The translations under genes and the position numbers were made by a program. The notes beneath the pieces are model-generated. The model ran no database searches. It was not told the DNA's origin and worked only from the letters and a program-made list of their open reading frames with translations. From positions 3,576 to 67,575 of the forward strand of contig JBDRAL010000089.1 in assembly GCA_039793685.1 (NCBI GenBank): a DNA stretch of 64,000 nucleotides, read 5' to 3'. This DNA is from JAAFHI01 sp039793685. GTDB lineage: Bacteria > Acidobacteriota > Blastocatellia > Chloracidobacteriales > Chloracidobacteriaceae. Of the stretch, positions 50,367 to 59,625 are shown one piece after another (positions within the stretch are counted from its first letter, which is position 1; each line of letters opens with the position of its first letter).

Positions 50367-51647
50367 TCATTCCACCGCGCCCGCCTTTTTGAGCAATTGA
50401 ATCAATTTTTTGCGTTCATCCAGATCGCCGTCCGCCAACGCGTAGCTCAGCACCGACTGGCCCTTCGCGTCGCGGGCATTCACATCCGCGCCGGAACGGA
50501 CGAGCAGCCGAACCACGTCCAGCTTTCCGTCAAATGCGGCGTACATCAAAGCTGTGCGCCCGTTGTCGTCCGCCGCATTGACGTTGGCGTCCGCGTCGAT
50601 GAACTGGCCGACCAGTTGGGCGTTTTGCAGGGCGGCGCACATCAGCGGCGTCACCCCGAACCGATTGGAAAGATTGACGTCGGCCTTTGCGTCGAGAATG
50701 ACTTCGACCATGTCTCCCGCGTTCTCATTTCCGTTTTCGACGGCTTTCATCAGGAGCGTGTCGCCGACCCGGTTTTGAAGATTCGGGTTGCCCCCTCTGG
50801 CGAGCATTTCCTGAAGCGGTCCGATCTCGTTTTCAACCGAGGCCTCGAAAAGTTCGCTGCCGGGAAATTCGTCGAAATCCGTCTCAGGATTGTCCTTGTC
50901 AAAAGCGTCCTGGATTTCTTTTCGTTCGGATTGATGGTCCAGCCAGATTCTTGTGGGTGATTCGATGGTAATCACTCCTTCAATCGGGACGAACTGAAGC
51001 GCGAGAGGGGCGGTGGCGATTTCATTCGCTCCGACCTCGACGGTCAGAAACGGTTTCGCGGCCAGGGATTCCTTGAAACCGGCCTGCTCGACTTCATAAA
51101 ACCCCGCCGGAATGCCCTCGAAGCGTACTTCCCCGGCTTCATCGGCCACGGCTTCGAATTTCTCGTCCGTCCGCCGGTTTCGAATCTCAACCTTTACTCC
51201 GGAACAAGGTTTGCCCGAGTCATCCAGCGTCTTCAGAACCAGCGTTCCGACGCCTGACGCCCCCGGTTGCTCCGCTTTTTTCTGAATGGTCACGGGTTGA
51301 GCAGCGGCTTGCGCCGGAATCACGCCGAACGTCAGCGCGGCGGAAAGCACTCCGGCGGCGAGGCGCAGGTTCGGCATCCGGAAACCGCCCGTCAGCGGCT
51401 CGACATCATCTTTTATATGCGGCGAGCCGTCGGGATTGGGAATGAAGCGAACGCACAACCGACCTTCCGATTGCTCGACCAGTTCGAGCGCGGCTTCCGG
51501 CGTCATTTCCGAAAGATTGTGGACATTTTTCGCGCAGTGGTCGCAGAACCGGACCTGATCGTTGCCGCGCATCGTGTTCCAGTCCTGCGAACAGGGCGAT
51601 TTGACCCGCACCCGCGACAGCAACGACGGAATTTCGAGTTTCGACAT
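50367..51647 (-). CDS. Four-cysteine domain / membrane / ankyrin-repeat protein
   Basis: The 426-aa product has an N-terminal domain of about 75 residues with cysteines in SPCSQDW, RFCDHCAKNVHNLSEMT and RLCVRF, then one membrane segment (LAAGVLSAALTFGVIPAQA). A carboxypeptidase-regulatory-like beta domain follows (about 130-200), then at least four ankyrin repeats (about 275-420; GNPNLQNRVGDTLLMKAVEN, ADVNLSNRFGVTPLMCAALQ, ANVNAADDNGRTALMYAAFD, ADVNARDAKGQSVLSYALAD). AGGGAG precedes the ATG. Topology suggests exported ankyrins. It is the most downstream member of a four-paralogue run. Confidence 0.88.
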   Translation of the reverse strand: MSKLEIPSLLSRVRVKSPCSQDWNTMRGNDQVRFCDHCAKNVHNLSEMTPEAALELVEQSEGRLCVRFIPNPDGSPHIKDDVEPLTGGFRMPNLRLAAGVLSAALTFGVIPAQAAAQPVTIQKKAEQPGASGVGTLVLKTLDDSGKPCSGVKVEIRNRRTDEKFEAVADEAGEVRFEGIPAGFYEVEQAGFKESLAAKPFLTVEVGANEIATAPLALQFVPIEGVITIESPTRIWLDHQSERKEIQDAFDKDNPETDFDEFPGSELFEASVENEIGPLQEMLARGGNPNLQNRVGDTLLMKAVENGNENAGDMVEVILDAKADVNLSNRFGVTPLMCAALQNAQLVGQFIDADANVNAADDNGRTALMYAAFDGKLDVVRLLVRSGADVNARDAKGQSVLSYALADGDLDERKKLIQLLKKAGAVE

Positions 51648-51659
51648 GGCCGCTCCCTT

Positions 51660-53003
51660 CTATTCCACTGCTCCGGCGTGCTTCAAAATATTGAGTATCC
51701 GCTTGCGATGCTTCAAATCGTCGCCCACCAGCCGGTCTCCCCAACCCTTCACCTCGCGGGCATAGGAATCGGCCCCGGGCCGCAGATAGCTCGATACGGA
51801 TTGCCCTTGTGTATCGCGGGCGTTGACATTCGCTCCGGCACGGACAAGCAGTTCCACGACGTCGGCTTCGCCATTGAAGACCGCAAACATGAGCGCGGTG
51901 CGTCCGTTGTCGTCCGCCGCGTTGACATTCGCGCCCGCGCGGATGAGCGCGCCCGACCGACCGGCGCTTCCGAGCGCGGCCGTCATCAGGGCCGTCACGC
52001 CGAATCGGTTCGTCGCATTGAAATCCGCTCCGGCGGCGGCCAGCCGTTCCAGGAGCCGGTCAGTTTTTCGAGTGGGCTTTTCCGGAAGCCTTTGAAGGAG
52101 CCGATGAAGGTACGGGTCGTCGAAACGCGACGTCCGGCGGGTCAGGTCAAACCCTTGCTCAAGAACGGCTTGGGCCTTTTTAACATCCTCGGTCGCGACC
52201 GCCCGTTCCAGTTCCAGTTCGGCCAGCTTGAGATTGATGTCGGCGTAAACGATTCCCTTGTTTACGGATTCCGCCGCCCGTTGCTGAGAATGATTGACCC
52301 ATTCCTCCGACTCCAACCGAATCGACGAAATGCTCACCTGACCCATAATGTTGAAACCGACGTCCTCTTTGAGTTCCCGGACTGCTTCTTCGAAAACTTC
52401 AAAACGTATTTCCGTGCTGAACAGGGCCGTTTTGATTTCGCAGAAATACACCCCAAAAGGTACGTCGGTGAACCGGATGTGACCATCCGGATCGCTGACG
52501 GCCTGCATCGTCTCGCCGGTTTTCTCGTTGACGAGTTTGGCGGGCAGGTTGACATAGCGAATGTTCGGGGCGAACGTCACGACCAGATCAATCGCGCCCA
52601 TTCCGGAAGTCGGCATGATTGGGCGGACCGGAGTTAAAACGCTCGGCGTTTGAACCGGAACGGTCCCGGCGGAGGCGACTCCTCCGGACAAGGCCGCAAC
52701 GAGCACTCCGGCGGCAACACGCAATGTCGGGAGTCTGAATCCGCCCACTCCGGATTCCATTTGGGATTTGAACGTCGGTGCTTCGGTGGTATCCGGCGCG
52801 AACCGGACGCACAACCGGCCTTCCGACTGTTCAACCAGTTCGAGCGCGGCTTCCGGCGTCATTTCCGAAAGATTGTGGACGTGTTTCGCGCAGTGGTCGC
52901 AGAACCGCACCTGGTCGTTGCCGCGCATCGTGTTCCAGTCCTGCGAACAGGGCGATTTCACCCGTACCCGCGATAAAACCGACGGAATTTCAAACTTCGC
53001 CAT
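51660..53003 (-). CDS. Four-cysteine domain / membrane / ankyrin-repeat protein
   Basis: The 447-aa product starts at ATG 53003 (MAKFEIP); the GTG at 53012 belongs to its AAAGGTG ribosome site. The order is the same as in its paralogues: cysteine domain, membrane segment (VAAGVLVAALSGGVASAG), a beta domain starting YVNLPAKLVNEKTGETM, a helical linker, then ankyrin repeats (ADFNATNRFGVTALMTAALG, ANVNAADDNGRTALMFAVFN, ANVNARDTQGQSVSSYLRPG). The final repeat is degenerate. It lies 12 bp from both neighbours. Confidence 0.88.
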   Translation of the reverse strand: MAKFEIPSVLSRVRVKSPCSQDWNTMRGNDQVRFCDHCAKHVHNLSEMTPEAALELVEQSEGRLCVRFAPDTTEAPTFKSQMESGVGGFRLPTLRVAAGVLVAALSGGVASAGTVPVQTPSVLTPVRPIMPTSGMGAIDLVVTFAPNIRYVNLPAKLVNEKTGETMQAVSDPDGHIRFTDVPFGVYFCEIKTALFSTEIRFEVFEEAVRELKEDVGFNIMGQVSISSIRLESEEWVNHSQQRAAESVNKGIVYADINLKLAELELERAVATEDVKKAQAVLEQGFDLTRRTSRFDDPYLHRLLQRLPEKPTRKTDRLLERLAAAGADFNATNRFGVTALMTAALGSAGRSGALIRAGANVNAADDNGRTALMFAVFNGEADVVELLVRAGANVNARDTQGQSVSSYLRPGADSYAREVKGWGDRLVGDDLKHRKRILNILKHAGAVE

Positions 53004-53015
53004 CCCGCTCACCTT

Positions 53016-54308
53016 TTATTTCGGAAACGCCGTTTTTTTCAAAAGCCGCGCCAAACGGTTGCGGCTGGAAGATTTATCGTTCGGTTTGCCCATTTGAGCG
53101 TAGCCGAGCGCCGTTTTCCCCTTCGCGTCGCGGGCGTTTACGTCCGCCCCGGCCTGAACGAGCAGCTTGACCACATCAAGCTTTCCTTCGTAGGCCGCGA
53201 GCATCAGCGGCGTGCGCCCGTTATCGTCCGCCGCGTTCACGTTCGCACCGGCGGCGAGCAGCGTCTTCACCTGACCGGGGCCGGCGAGAACGGCGTACAT
53301 CAGGGGCGTCACCCCAAATCGGTTCGCGGCGTTGAAATCCGCTCCGGCGGCGGCCAGCGCGGCCATGAGTTCTTCCGTCCGTCCGGTCGGCTGGTTCGAA
53401 AGCTGGCGCGTCAGCCGGTGAATGAACGGATCGTCCGAGGACCGGCGATTGAGGTCGAAACCGTTTTTCAACATCGCCCGGACTTTTTCGAGGTCCTCCA
53501 CCGCGACGGCGCGTTCGAATTCCGCCTCCGCCAGCGTCGCGTTCCAATCGGCGTAAACGATTGCATTCCGTGGAGATTCCGCCGCGCGCTGGCTGTGCCG
53601 GCAAACCCATTCCCAGGATTCCATCACGTCGCGCAGCGAAACACCGCCCATGATTCCCTGATGGAAACCGATATCCACCTTGAGTTCCCGAACCGCCTCG
53701 GCAATTTCGAAGCGCAGTTCCGTACCGAACAGGGCGGTCTTGATTTCCACGCGATATTTCCCGAACGGCACGTCGGCAAACCGGATGTGTCCGTCGGAAT
53801 TGCTCACCGTGCGCCACGTTTCGCCGGTTTCCTCGCTGACGAGTTTGGCGGGAAGGTTGACGTAGCAGATGTTCGGCGCGACCGTCACCGTCAGATCGAC
53901 CAGCCCGGTCCCCGGATGCACCGGGCGCGCGAGCGAAGAAACGACGGCGTCCGGTGGCGCGGGGATCGTCCCCGCCGAAGCCATTCCGCCGGTCAGCGCG
54001 GCGGCCAGCACCCCGGCAGCCAGCCGAAGTTTTGGCATCCGGAAACCGCCCGTCAGCGGCTCGACATCATCTTTTATATGCGGCGAACCGTCGGGATTTG
54101 GAATGTAGCGGACGCACAACCGGCCCTCCGACCGCTCGACCAGTTCGAGGGCGGCTTCCGGCGTCATTTCCGAAAGATCGTGAACGTGTTTCGCGCAGTG
54201 GTCGCAGAAACGAACCTTGTCGTTGCCGCGCATCGTGTTCCAGTCCTGATTGCAGGGTGACCAGACCCGAACCCGCGATAAAACCGATGGGATTTCAACC
54301 TTCGACAT
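53016..54308 (-). CDS. Four-cysteine domain / membrane / ankyrin-repeat protein
   Basis: The 430-aa product closely resembles the previous one, including the beta domain (YVNLPAKLVSEETGETWRTV) and the ankyrin part (ADFNAANRFGVTPLMYAVLA, ANVNAADDNGRTPLMLAAYE, ADVNARDAKGKTALGYAQMG). Recent tandem duplication is evident. The 482-bp gap upstream holds a foldback element that separates it from the fourth paralogue. Confidence 0.88.
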   Translation of the reverse strand: MSKVEIPSVLSRVRVWSPCNQDWNTMRGNDKVRFCDHCAKHVHDLSEMTPEAALELVERSEGRLCVRYIPNPDGSPHIKDDVEPLTGGFRMPKLRLAAGVLAAALTGGMASAGTIPAPPDAVVSSLARPVHPGTGLVDLTVTVAPNICYVNLPAKLVSEETGETWRTVSNSDGHIRFADVPFGKYRVEIKTALFGTELRFEIAEAVRELKVDIGFHQGIMGGVSLRDVMESWEWVCRHSQRAAESPRNAIVYADWNATLAEAEFERAVAVEDLEKVRAMLKNGFDLNRRSSDDPFIHRLTRQLSNQPTGRTEELMAALAAAGADFNAANRFGVTPLMYAVLAGPGQVKTLLAAGANVNAADDNGRTPLMLAAYEGKLDVVKLLVQAGADVNARDAKGKTALGYAQMGKPNDKSSSRNRLARLLKKTAFPK

Positions 54309-54358
54309 AGAAATTTCTCTTTAAAATTCAACGACTTGATAAAAACCGCCGGATCATC

Positions 54359-54789
54359 ACGCCCGGCCCGAACGGACCGGGCTGTTTCCCCGCAAGCCCC
54401 GCAAACGGGGCTAAAAGAATTGGAATCAATGCTTTAACCTCGTTATGGTCATTGACAAATGAAACTGATCATAAAAAAGGCGCGGATGCGCCGTCAGGAA
54501 ATAGCTCCACCCGTGAGGGTGGGGTGGGCGACGGGAAAAACACTGAGCCGCAACGCGGCGACACCACCTGTTTCGCGTCTTCGACGCTCCGGAATTGGCC
54601 GCAACGCCACCCCACCCTCACGGGTGGGGCTATTACCTGTCGGCGCATCCGCGCCTGTCCGAGGCAACCTGTCGTTATTACCGGAACAATTTTCAAAAGC
54701 CATAACGGAGCGAAAAGAAATGGAATCAATATTTTAGCCTCGTTTACGAGGCTTGGTTTCGGGTAGCCCGGTCCGTTCGGGCCGGGCGT
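54359..54789. mobile_element. 431-bp foldback (MITE-like) element
   Basis: Terminal arms of 25 bp (54359-54383 and 54765-54789) are perfectly complementary. Further in, AAGCCCCGCAAACGGGGCT faces AGCCTCGTTTACGAGGCTT as a related pair, and a 49-bp pair (54479-54527 with 54607-54655) has only three mismatches. The centre (54528-54606) is mostly unique. There is no ORF of note. The right end stops 1 bp before the stop codon of the ankyrin gene at 54791. No target duplication was seen. It could be a non-autonomous transposon relic or a structured palindrome. Confidence 0.8.
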
Positions 54790-54790
54790 C

Positions 54791-55849
54791 CTATTCGACC
54801 GCGCCCGCCTTCCGGAGCGATTTCATGATTTTTTTGAAGTTCCCGGTGGCGTCTTCCTCCGCGCCGCCGCGCGCGATGGCGTAGCCGAGAACCGTTTTTC
54901 CTTCCGTGTCGCGTGCGTTCACGTCGGCCCCGGCGCGGATGAGCGTTTGAACATCATCGAATTTTCCTTCAAACGCGGCGTACATCAGGGCCGTCCGTCC
55001 GTTGTCGTCCGCCGCGTTGACGTTCGCGCCCGCGTTGACGAGCATTTCGGCGGTTTGCGAGTCGCGGAGAACGGCGTACATCAGGGGCGTCACGCCGAAC
55101 CGGTTCGCCTGACTCGGGTCGGCCCCGGCCTTGAGCAGCTTTTCGACGACTTCGCCACCATTCTCGAAATAGAGATCGGCGGCGAGGATCAGCGGCGTGT
55201 CGCCGTAACGATTCGTCAGATTCGGCGAAAAACCGGCGGCGAGAAGTTCCTGAACCCGGTCGAGTTCCTCGGCCTCGACCGCTTCAAAGAGTTCCTGACC
55301 GTAGAACTCGTCGAAATCGCCATCCGGATTGGCTTCCTCGAACGCCTCGACCAGTCGCGCGCGTCCGTCGTCGTGACCGATCCAGCGGCGGGTCGGGGGA
55401 ACGCACGCGACCTTGCCCATCTTGACGCGCGGGCGGGGTTCATCCTGCCCGTCAGCCACCGGACGGTCGGCCCGGACGATGGCGGCGGAGGATTGGGCAT
55501 CGGCTTTCGTTACCCCCGCGCCGAGCGTCAGTGCAGCGGTCAGAACACCGGCGGCAAGGCCCGGTATCGGCAGGCGAAAGCCCGGCGTCAGTCGTTCGGC
55601 GGGGGCATCTTTCATCATCGGCGAGCCGTCCGGATTCTCGATAAACCGTACGCACAGTTCACCTTGCGACTTCTCGACCAGTTTCATCGCGGCTTCCGCC
55701 GTCATTTCCGACAGGTCGTGAACGCGCGTCGCGCAGTGGTCGCAGAACCGGACCTGATCGTTGCCGTGCATCGTGTTCCAGTCCTGTCCGCAGGGCGAGT
55801 CAACGCGGACCTGCGACAGCAACGTTGGCAATGGGAATCGTCTCGACAT
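54791..55849 (-). CDS. Four-cysteine domain / membrane / ankyrin-repeat protein (short)
   Basis: The 352-aa product has the cysteine domain (SPCGQDW, RFCDHCATRVHDLSEMT, LCVRFIENPDG), a membrane segment (LAAGVLTAALTLGAG) and ankyrin repeats (FSPNLTNRYGDTPLILAADL, ADPSQANRFGVTPLMYAVLR, ANVNAADDNGRTALMYAAFE, ADVNARDTEGKTVLGYAIAR), but lacks the beta domain of its paralogues. AGGAG lies 8 nt before the ATG. It is 10 bp downstream of the thioredoxin-like gene, so that gene probably leads the operon. Confidence 0.88.
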   Translation of the reverse strand: MSRRFPLPTLLSQVRVDSPCGQDWNTMHGNDQVRFCDHCATRVHDLSEMTAEAAMKLVEKSQGELCVRFIENPDGSPMMKDAPAERLTPGFRLPIPGLAAGVLTAALTLGAGVTKADAQSSAAIVRADRPVADGQDEPRPRVKMGKVACVPPTRRWIGHDDGRARLVEAFEEANPDGDFDEFYGQELFEAVEAEELDRVQELLAAGFSPNLTNRYGDTPLILAADLYFENGGEVVEKLLKAGADPSQANRFGVTPLMYAVLRDSQTAEMLVNAGANVNAADDNGRTALMYAAFEGKFDDVQTLIRAGADVNARDTEGKTVLGYAIARGGAEEDATGNFKKIMKSLRKAGAVE

Positions 55850-55859
55850 CGTATTTCTC

Positions 55860-57350
55860 CTAGCGACGCGGCGCGCGGCGTTTGACGGTAGCCTTCACGG
55901 GTTTCGGCGCGGGTTTTGTTGGAGCCGCCGGACTGACGATGCCGTTGCCGTCAAGCGCGACGACGGCGTCCTTCGGCAGCAGACCGAGCCACGGATCGGA
56001 ACTCGGCGTCAGGAAAAGCTCGGCGTAAACCCATTCGTTCAGCGTTTCGACCGGCGTGGTCGGCGCGGCTTTCAGACGGGCCAGAATTTTCGTCCGGAGA
56101 AGGAATTCGTTGCGAACCGTGTCTTCGGCAATCGCCCGGCGGAAACTTTCGATGCTGTTTCCGAACGCCGCCTCGGTCGGGCAGGCGGATCCGACCTTGC
56201 AGCGCAGCAGGCGACGGCTGGATTCGTCCACCGTGACGTTCGGAAGGTAACCTTCGGCAATTTTCGACCACGCTACCGCATCAGTCCGGGTTTCGAGTTC
56301 CTCACGAGGGGTCATGAGTTGCACAATTCCGACTTCCACAATGCTTTTGGTCGTCGCCATTCGACTGGCGCTCAGTGCGGTCGGCGAGAGGAGGTTGATC
56401 ACATTATTCGAATTCACGGGTACGGCGACGGCCGGCTCAGGTGTCGGCACTGGAGCCGGCTCGGTTGATGGTTTGGCTTCCGGGACCGGCGTCCGCGAAG
56501 CGTCTTCCGGAGAAAATGTCACCCCCACCTTTCGGGCCTCCGCTTCCCATTCACTGAGCAGGCGACTACCGGTAGTGGAAAAATTGGCCCGTAAAAGTCT
56601 GGCGCGACCCTCCGGGGGCATTCCCGCGAGTTCGGTGTTCTGGTAAGCGGCATCCTGAAGGGCCGCGAGAAACCGCTCCGGAGCGTAGAGTCCCGGCAGC
56701 GCGTCGAGAACCCGCCCGTTGGCGTCGAGTACATAATGAATGCTGTTGCCGGTGATCGTCCGTTCCAGCTTGCGACCGTCGCCGAAATCAATCGTCACCT
56801 TCGGCACGGGCCGGACCGACCGCCAGTGCAGGATGTAGTTTTCCCGCAGAAACTTCGAAATATCGCCGTTGGCGTAGAGCAGAATCCGGAAGAACCGGCT
56901 GTTGGCGCAACTGAACTCCTCGTCAAGCTGGCCCATCATCCGCAGCGAGAGAATCGGCTTTCCGCTCGCCTTCGCGGCGGCTTTCGCCTGTTCCAAATCC
57001 TTGTACCAAAAGAGTTTCGAGACGTGGGCGTCACGTTGCGCCGCCGTTTTTTCAATCGCACGGCGGATGCGCGGCCACATCGGATCGGCGTCATCGGCCG
57101 CTTCGACCTGCGTGCCGTAGGCGGCAAACAGCGCGTCCAACCCCGCCGGTCCGGCGGCGCGCAGGCGGGCGATGGCGGCGTCCGCGACGGCGGTGTTTTC
57201 CGAAATGGCTTTTTGAACGGCGTCCGCCAGCGCGTTTTCGGGCGCGACCGCAGCGGTCGGCACCGGCGGCGCGGCGAAAATCGGGAGTGGAAGAAATCCG
57301 GTACAGGTAAAAAGTACGGCGGCGGCAGTCAGACGGGAGCGACGAATCAC
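55860..57350 (-). CDS. Exported protein with a thioredoxin-like domain
   Basis: The 496-aa product starts at GTG 57350, fixed by GGAGG 8 nt upstream and the signal peptide that follows (LTAAAVLFTCTGFLPLPIFA). Residues about 115-245 look like a thioredoxin fold (YKDLEQAKAAAKASGKPIL, FLRENYILHW, YVLDANGRVLDALPGLY), but the active-site region has only one Cys (EEFSCANSRFF). A Pro/Ala linker and a helical C-terminal region follow, with a basic tail (KRRAPRR). It probably lacks classical disulfide chemistry. It leads the ankyrin run. Confidence 0.75.
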   Translation of the reverse strand: MIRRSRLTAAAVLFTCTGFLPLPIFAAPPVPTAAVAPENALADAVQKAISENTAVADAAIARLRAAGPAGLDALFAAYGTQVEAADDADPMWPRIRRAIEKTAAQRDAHVSKLFWYKDLEQAKAAAKASGKPILSLRMMGQLDEEFSCANSRFFRILLYANGDISKFLRENYILHWRSVRPVPKVTIDFGDGRKLERTITGNSIHYVLDANGRVLDALPGLYAPERFLAALQDAAYQNTELAGMPPEGRARLLRANFSTTGSRLLSEWEAEARKVGVTFSPEDASRTPVPEAKPSTEPAPVPTPEPAVAVPVNSNNVINLLSPTALSASRMATTKSIVEVGIVQLMTPREELETRTDAVAWSKIAEGYLPNVTVDESSRRLLRCKVGSACPTEAAFGNSIESFRRAIAEDTVRNEFLLRTKILARLKAAPTTPVETLNEWVYAELFLTPSSDPWLGLLPKDAVVALDGNGIVSPAAPTKPAPKPVKATVKRRAPRR

Positions 57351-57696
57351 GGCGGGAACCTCCGGAACAGGTGTCGGGTCTCGGGTGTCGGGTTTCAGGT
57401 GAAAACCAGTTTTGAGTGATGAGTTTTGAGTGATGAGTTACTTGCCAGCTCACAATCCGGCTTGTTCGATTCACTCCAGGTTTTGAACCTGAAACCCGAC
57501 ACCCGAGACCTGAAACCTTTTCAATGCGTTCCCCAGACTCGCAATTCTGAAATTGGTTCCCGGCAAACACGCCGGAGGGAGAGAAACGTTGCAAAAAGGC
57601 AGGGATCAAAGACAAATGCGGAATGCGGAATATCGAATGCGGAATAAAACCTTACAGACTTCATTCCGCATTCGATATTCCGCATTCCGCATTCTT
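57351..57696. repeat. Two word palindromes: GTGTCGGGTTTCAGG and GAATGCGGAATATC families
   Basis: GGTGTCGGGTCTCGGGTGTC with TTTTGAGTGATGAGT words (57367-57437) faces GAACCTGAAACCCGACACCC (57480-57517). Then AATGCGGAATGCGGAATATC (57616-57648) faces its complement (57662-57692). No gene is present; the divergent direction of flanking genes is not an issue because both read leftward. Confidence 0.85.
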
Positions 57697-59355
57697 CTAA
57701 CGTCCGGCCACTTCAAAAAACGTCCCGTAGGCCCAGCCCTCGGTGATGTCGGGCGATTTGCGCGTCTGCCATTTGCTCGGACGGATGCGGTAGTAGCCGT
57801 TTTGAACTTCCAGCACTTCGACCTCGACGCCCGAGTCGAGCGTCCCGATCTTGTTGCCGTCGTCGCGGCTGCTCGGCGCGGAACGGACGTTCACGCCGCT
57901 TTTCACGATGGCCTGGAACGGCGGGACGAGCTGGTCGGCGGGCGTGGTCGGGGCGGGACGGACGACTCCGCCCTGCCGGGCCTGATTGCGGACCGTTCGG
58001 TAGAGAAAGACCATCGAGCCGACAAAGCCGACCACGATGAACAGAAACACCGCCGCGCCGATGAGTTTGGTGACGAGCGGCGAGGGCGGCGCGGGGGCCG
58101 AGGCGGACGGTTGAACCGGCGACTGGACGGGCACGACGGGCGGGGTCGCGGCGGGCGGCGGAGATTGAATCACCGGCCCGGCGGGTGGCGGTTCGAGGTT
58201 GATGCGCGGCGGAATGTCGGGAACGGTCACGACCGACCGCATCGGCGCGCTCGGCGTGATGTTCGGAACCGTCGCCTGAGCGGGCGGCGTCACCGGAGCC
58301 GCGAGCGGCTGGACCGGAATCACCACGCGGTCGGGCGCGGCGGCGGGCATTTCCGTCCCGAACACTTTCGTTCCCGGCGTGAGCGGATTCGGCTCGAACG
58401 CATGCGGAGGATGAAATTTCGGGGCTGACGGCGCGCTGTCGGGTTCGGCCACGGGCGCGCTGTTCGCCGGACGCACCCGTACGCGGGTCGCTTCGTCAAC
58501 GTCCTGCCACGCCGCGAGCCGTGAAAAATCCTCCCAGAATTCTTCCACCGTCGGGTAGCGGTGTTCGACCAGCGTGGCCGTCGCCTTGTTGAGAACCCGG
58601 AGAAGCTGATTGCCGTAACTGGTCGCCGCCAGCGCGGGCGGCAGCGCGGAAATCGGCGCGCCGCTGAATTCCTTCGGGGTTTGGCCGGTCATCACGGCGT
58701 AGATCGTCTTCGCCAGCGCGTAGACATCCGCCGCGCGCGTCAGCCGCTGGCGTCCGGTGACTTCCGCGCCGAAATCCGGGTGATGCTCGGGCGGGGCGTA
58801 AACGTCGGTCCCGACCCGCGTCTGGCCGTCGCCGACCGTGGCCACGCCGAAATCGCCAATCTTGATCGTCTGGAACGTTTCCGAGAGCAGTAAATTGGCC
58901 GGTTTCAAATCGCGGTGGACGACCGACTTCGCATGCGCGTGCGCAAGGCCCTCGACGACCTGCTGGAAGTAGAACAGCGTCCGTTCGAGGTCCAGCGGAC
59001 CGTTGCGCTTGCAGAACGCCGCCAGATTGCCGCCGCCGAGAAATTCCATCACGAGGTAGGGAAAGGTCACCCCCGCGAGATCGACCGCCTCGCCGTGACC
59101 GAGCCGCCGCACCACGCAGGGATGACGGACCACGTCGAGAATCCGCGCCTCTTCCTGAAAATTGTCGATGAGGGTGCGTTCGAGTTCGGCGTCCATCTCG
59201 CTCGAAAGGCGGAGATTGAGCGCCTTGATGATGACCTGCTGGCCGTCATGCCGGTCATGGGCGACGAAAATCTCGGCGTAGCTCCCTTTCGCGAGCCACT
59301 GCCGCACTTCGTACCGCCCGTCGATCAACGTGTTTTCGAGTTTGAGGTAGGCCAC
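57697..59355 (-). CDS. Membrane-anchored serine/threonine protein kinase with SH3-like domain
   Basis: The 552-aa product begins at GTG 59355. The kinase domain (residues about 14-285) is complete: KGSYAEIFVA loop, VIIKAL lysine, VVHRDLKPANLLL catalytic loop, IGDFGVA and YAPPEH, and ADVYALAKTIYAVMTG. A Pro-rich linker (about 300-425), one membrane segment (LIGAAVFLFIVVGFVGSMVF) and a C-terminal bacterial SH3 domain (VNVRSAPSSRDDGNKIGTL, YYRIRP) follow. An inside kinase with an outside SH3b domain suggests sensing of envelope or wall ligands. Confidence 0.93.
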   Translation of the reverse strand: MAYLKLENTLIDGRYEVRQWLAKGSYAEIFVAHDRHDGQQVIIKALNLRLSSEMDAELERTLIDNFQEEARILDVVRHPCVVRRLGHGEAVDLAGVTFPYLVMEFLGGGNLAAFCKRNGPLDLERTLFYFQQVVEGLAHAHAKSVVHRDLKPANLLLSETFQTIKIGDFGVATVGDGQTRVGTDVYAPPEHHPDFGAEVTGRQRLTRAADVYALAKTIYAVMTGQTPKEFSGAPISALPPALAATSYGNQLLRVLNKATATLVEHRYPTVEEFWEDFSRLAAWQDVDEATRVRVRPANSAPVAEPDSAPSAPKFHPPHAFEPNPLTPGTKVFGTEMPAAAPDRVVIPVQPLAAPVTPPAQATVPNITPSAPMRSVVTVPDIPPRINLEPPPAGPVIQSPPPAATPPVVPVQSPVQPSASAPAPPSPLVTKLIGAAVFLFIVVGFVGSMVFLYRTVRNQARQGGVVRPAPTTPADQLVPPFQAIVKSGVNVRSAPSSRDDGNKIGTLDSGVEVEVLEVQNGYYRIRPSKWQTRKSPDITEGWAYGTFFEVAGR

Positions 59356-59413
59356 AATCCGCCGGTCTCCGGTTTTCTCCGGCTGAGATTACGCGAAGTC
59401 CGGCGCATGGAAA

Positions 59414-59620
59414 AGGTGTCGGGTCTCGGGTGTCGGGTTTCAGGTTTAATCCGAAGTCGCCGAGCCACCTGTCCCGGCGAAACCTCCGTCAGCCCATTTC
59501 AATTTCATTCCGTCCTGATTATATAGATGGCTTTCTCACATTCGGATTGAACCTGAAACCCGACACCCGACACCTTTTCCGGGTTGAACCTGAAACCCGA
59601 CACCCGAAACCCGACACCTT
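59414..59620. repeat. GTGTCGGGTTTCAGG word palindrome
   Basis: GGTGTCGGGTCTCGGGTGTC words (59416-59452) face two successive copies of GAACCTGAAACCCGACACCC (59548-59578 and 59585-59618). The second complementary copy ends 5 bp before the helicase ATG. Same family as at 57367. Confidence 0.88.
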
Positions 59621-59625
59621 TTCCA

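Noticed and set aside
54359..54789. Insertion sequence with a transposase
   Set aside because: No ORF longer than about 100 codons and no transposase motif; only the inverted repeats are present.
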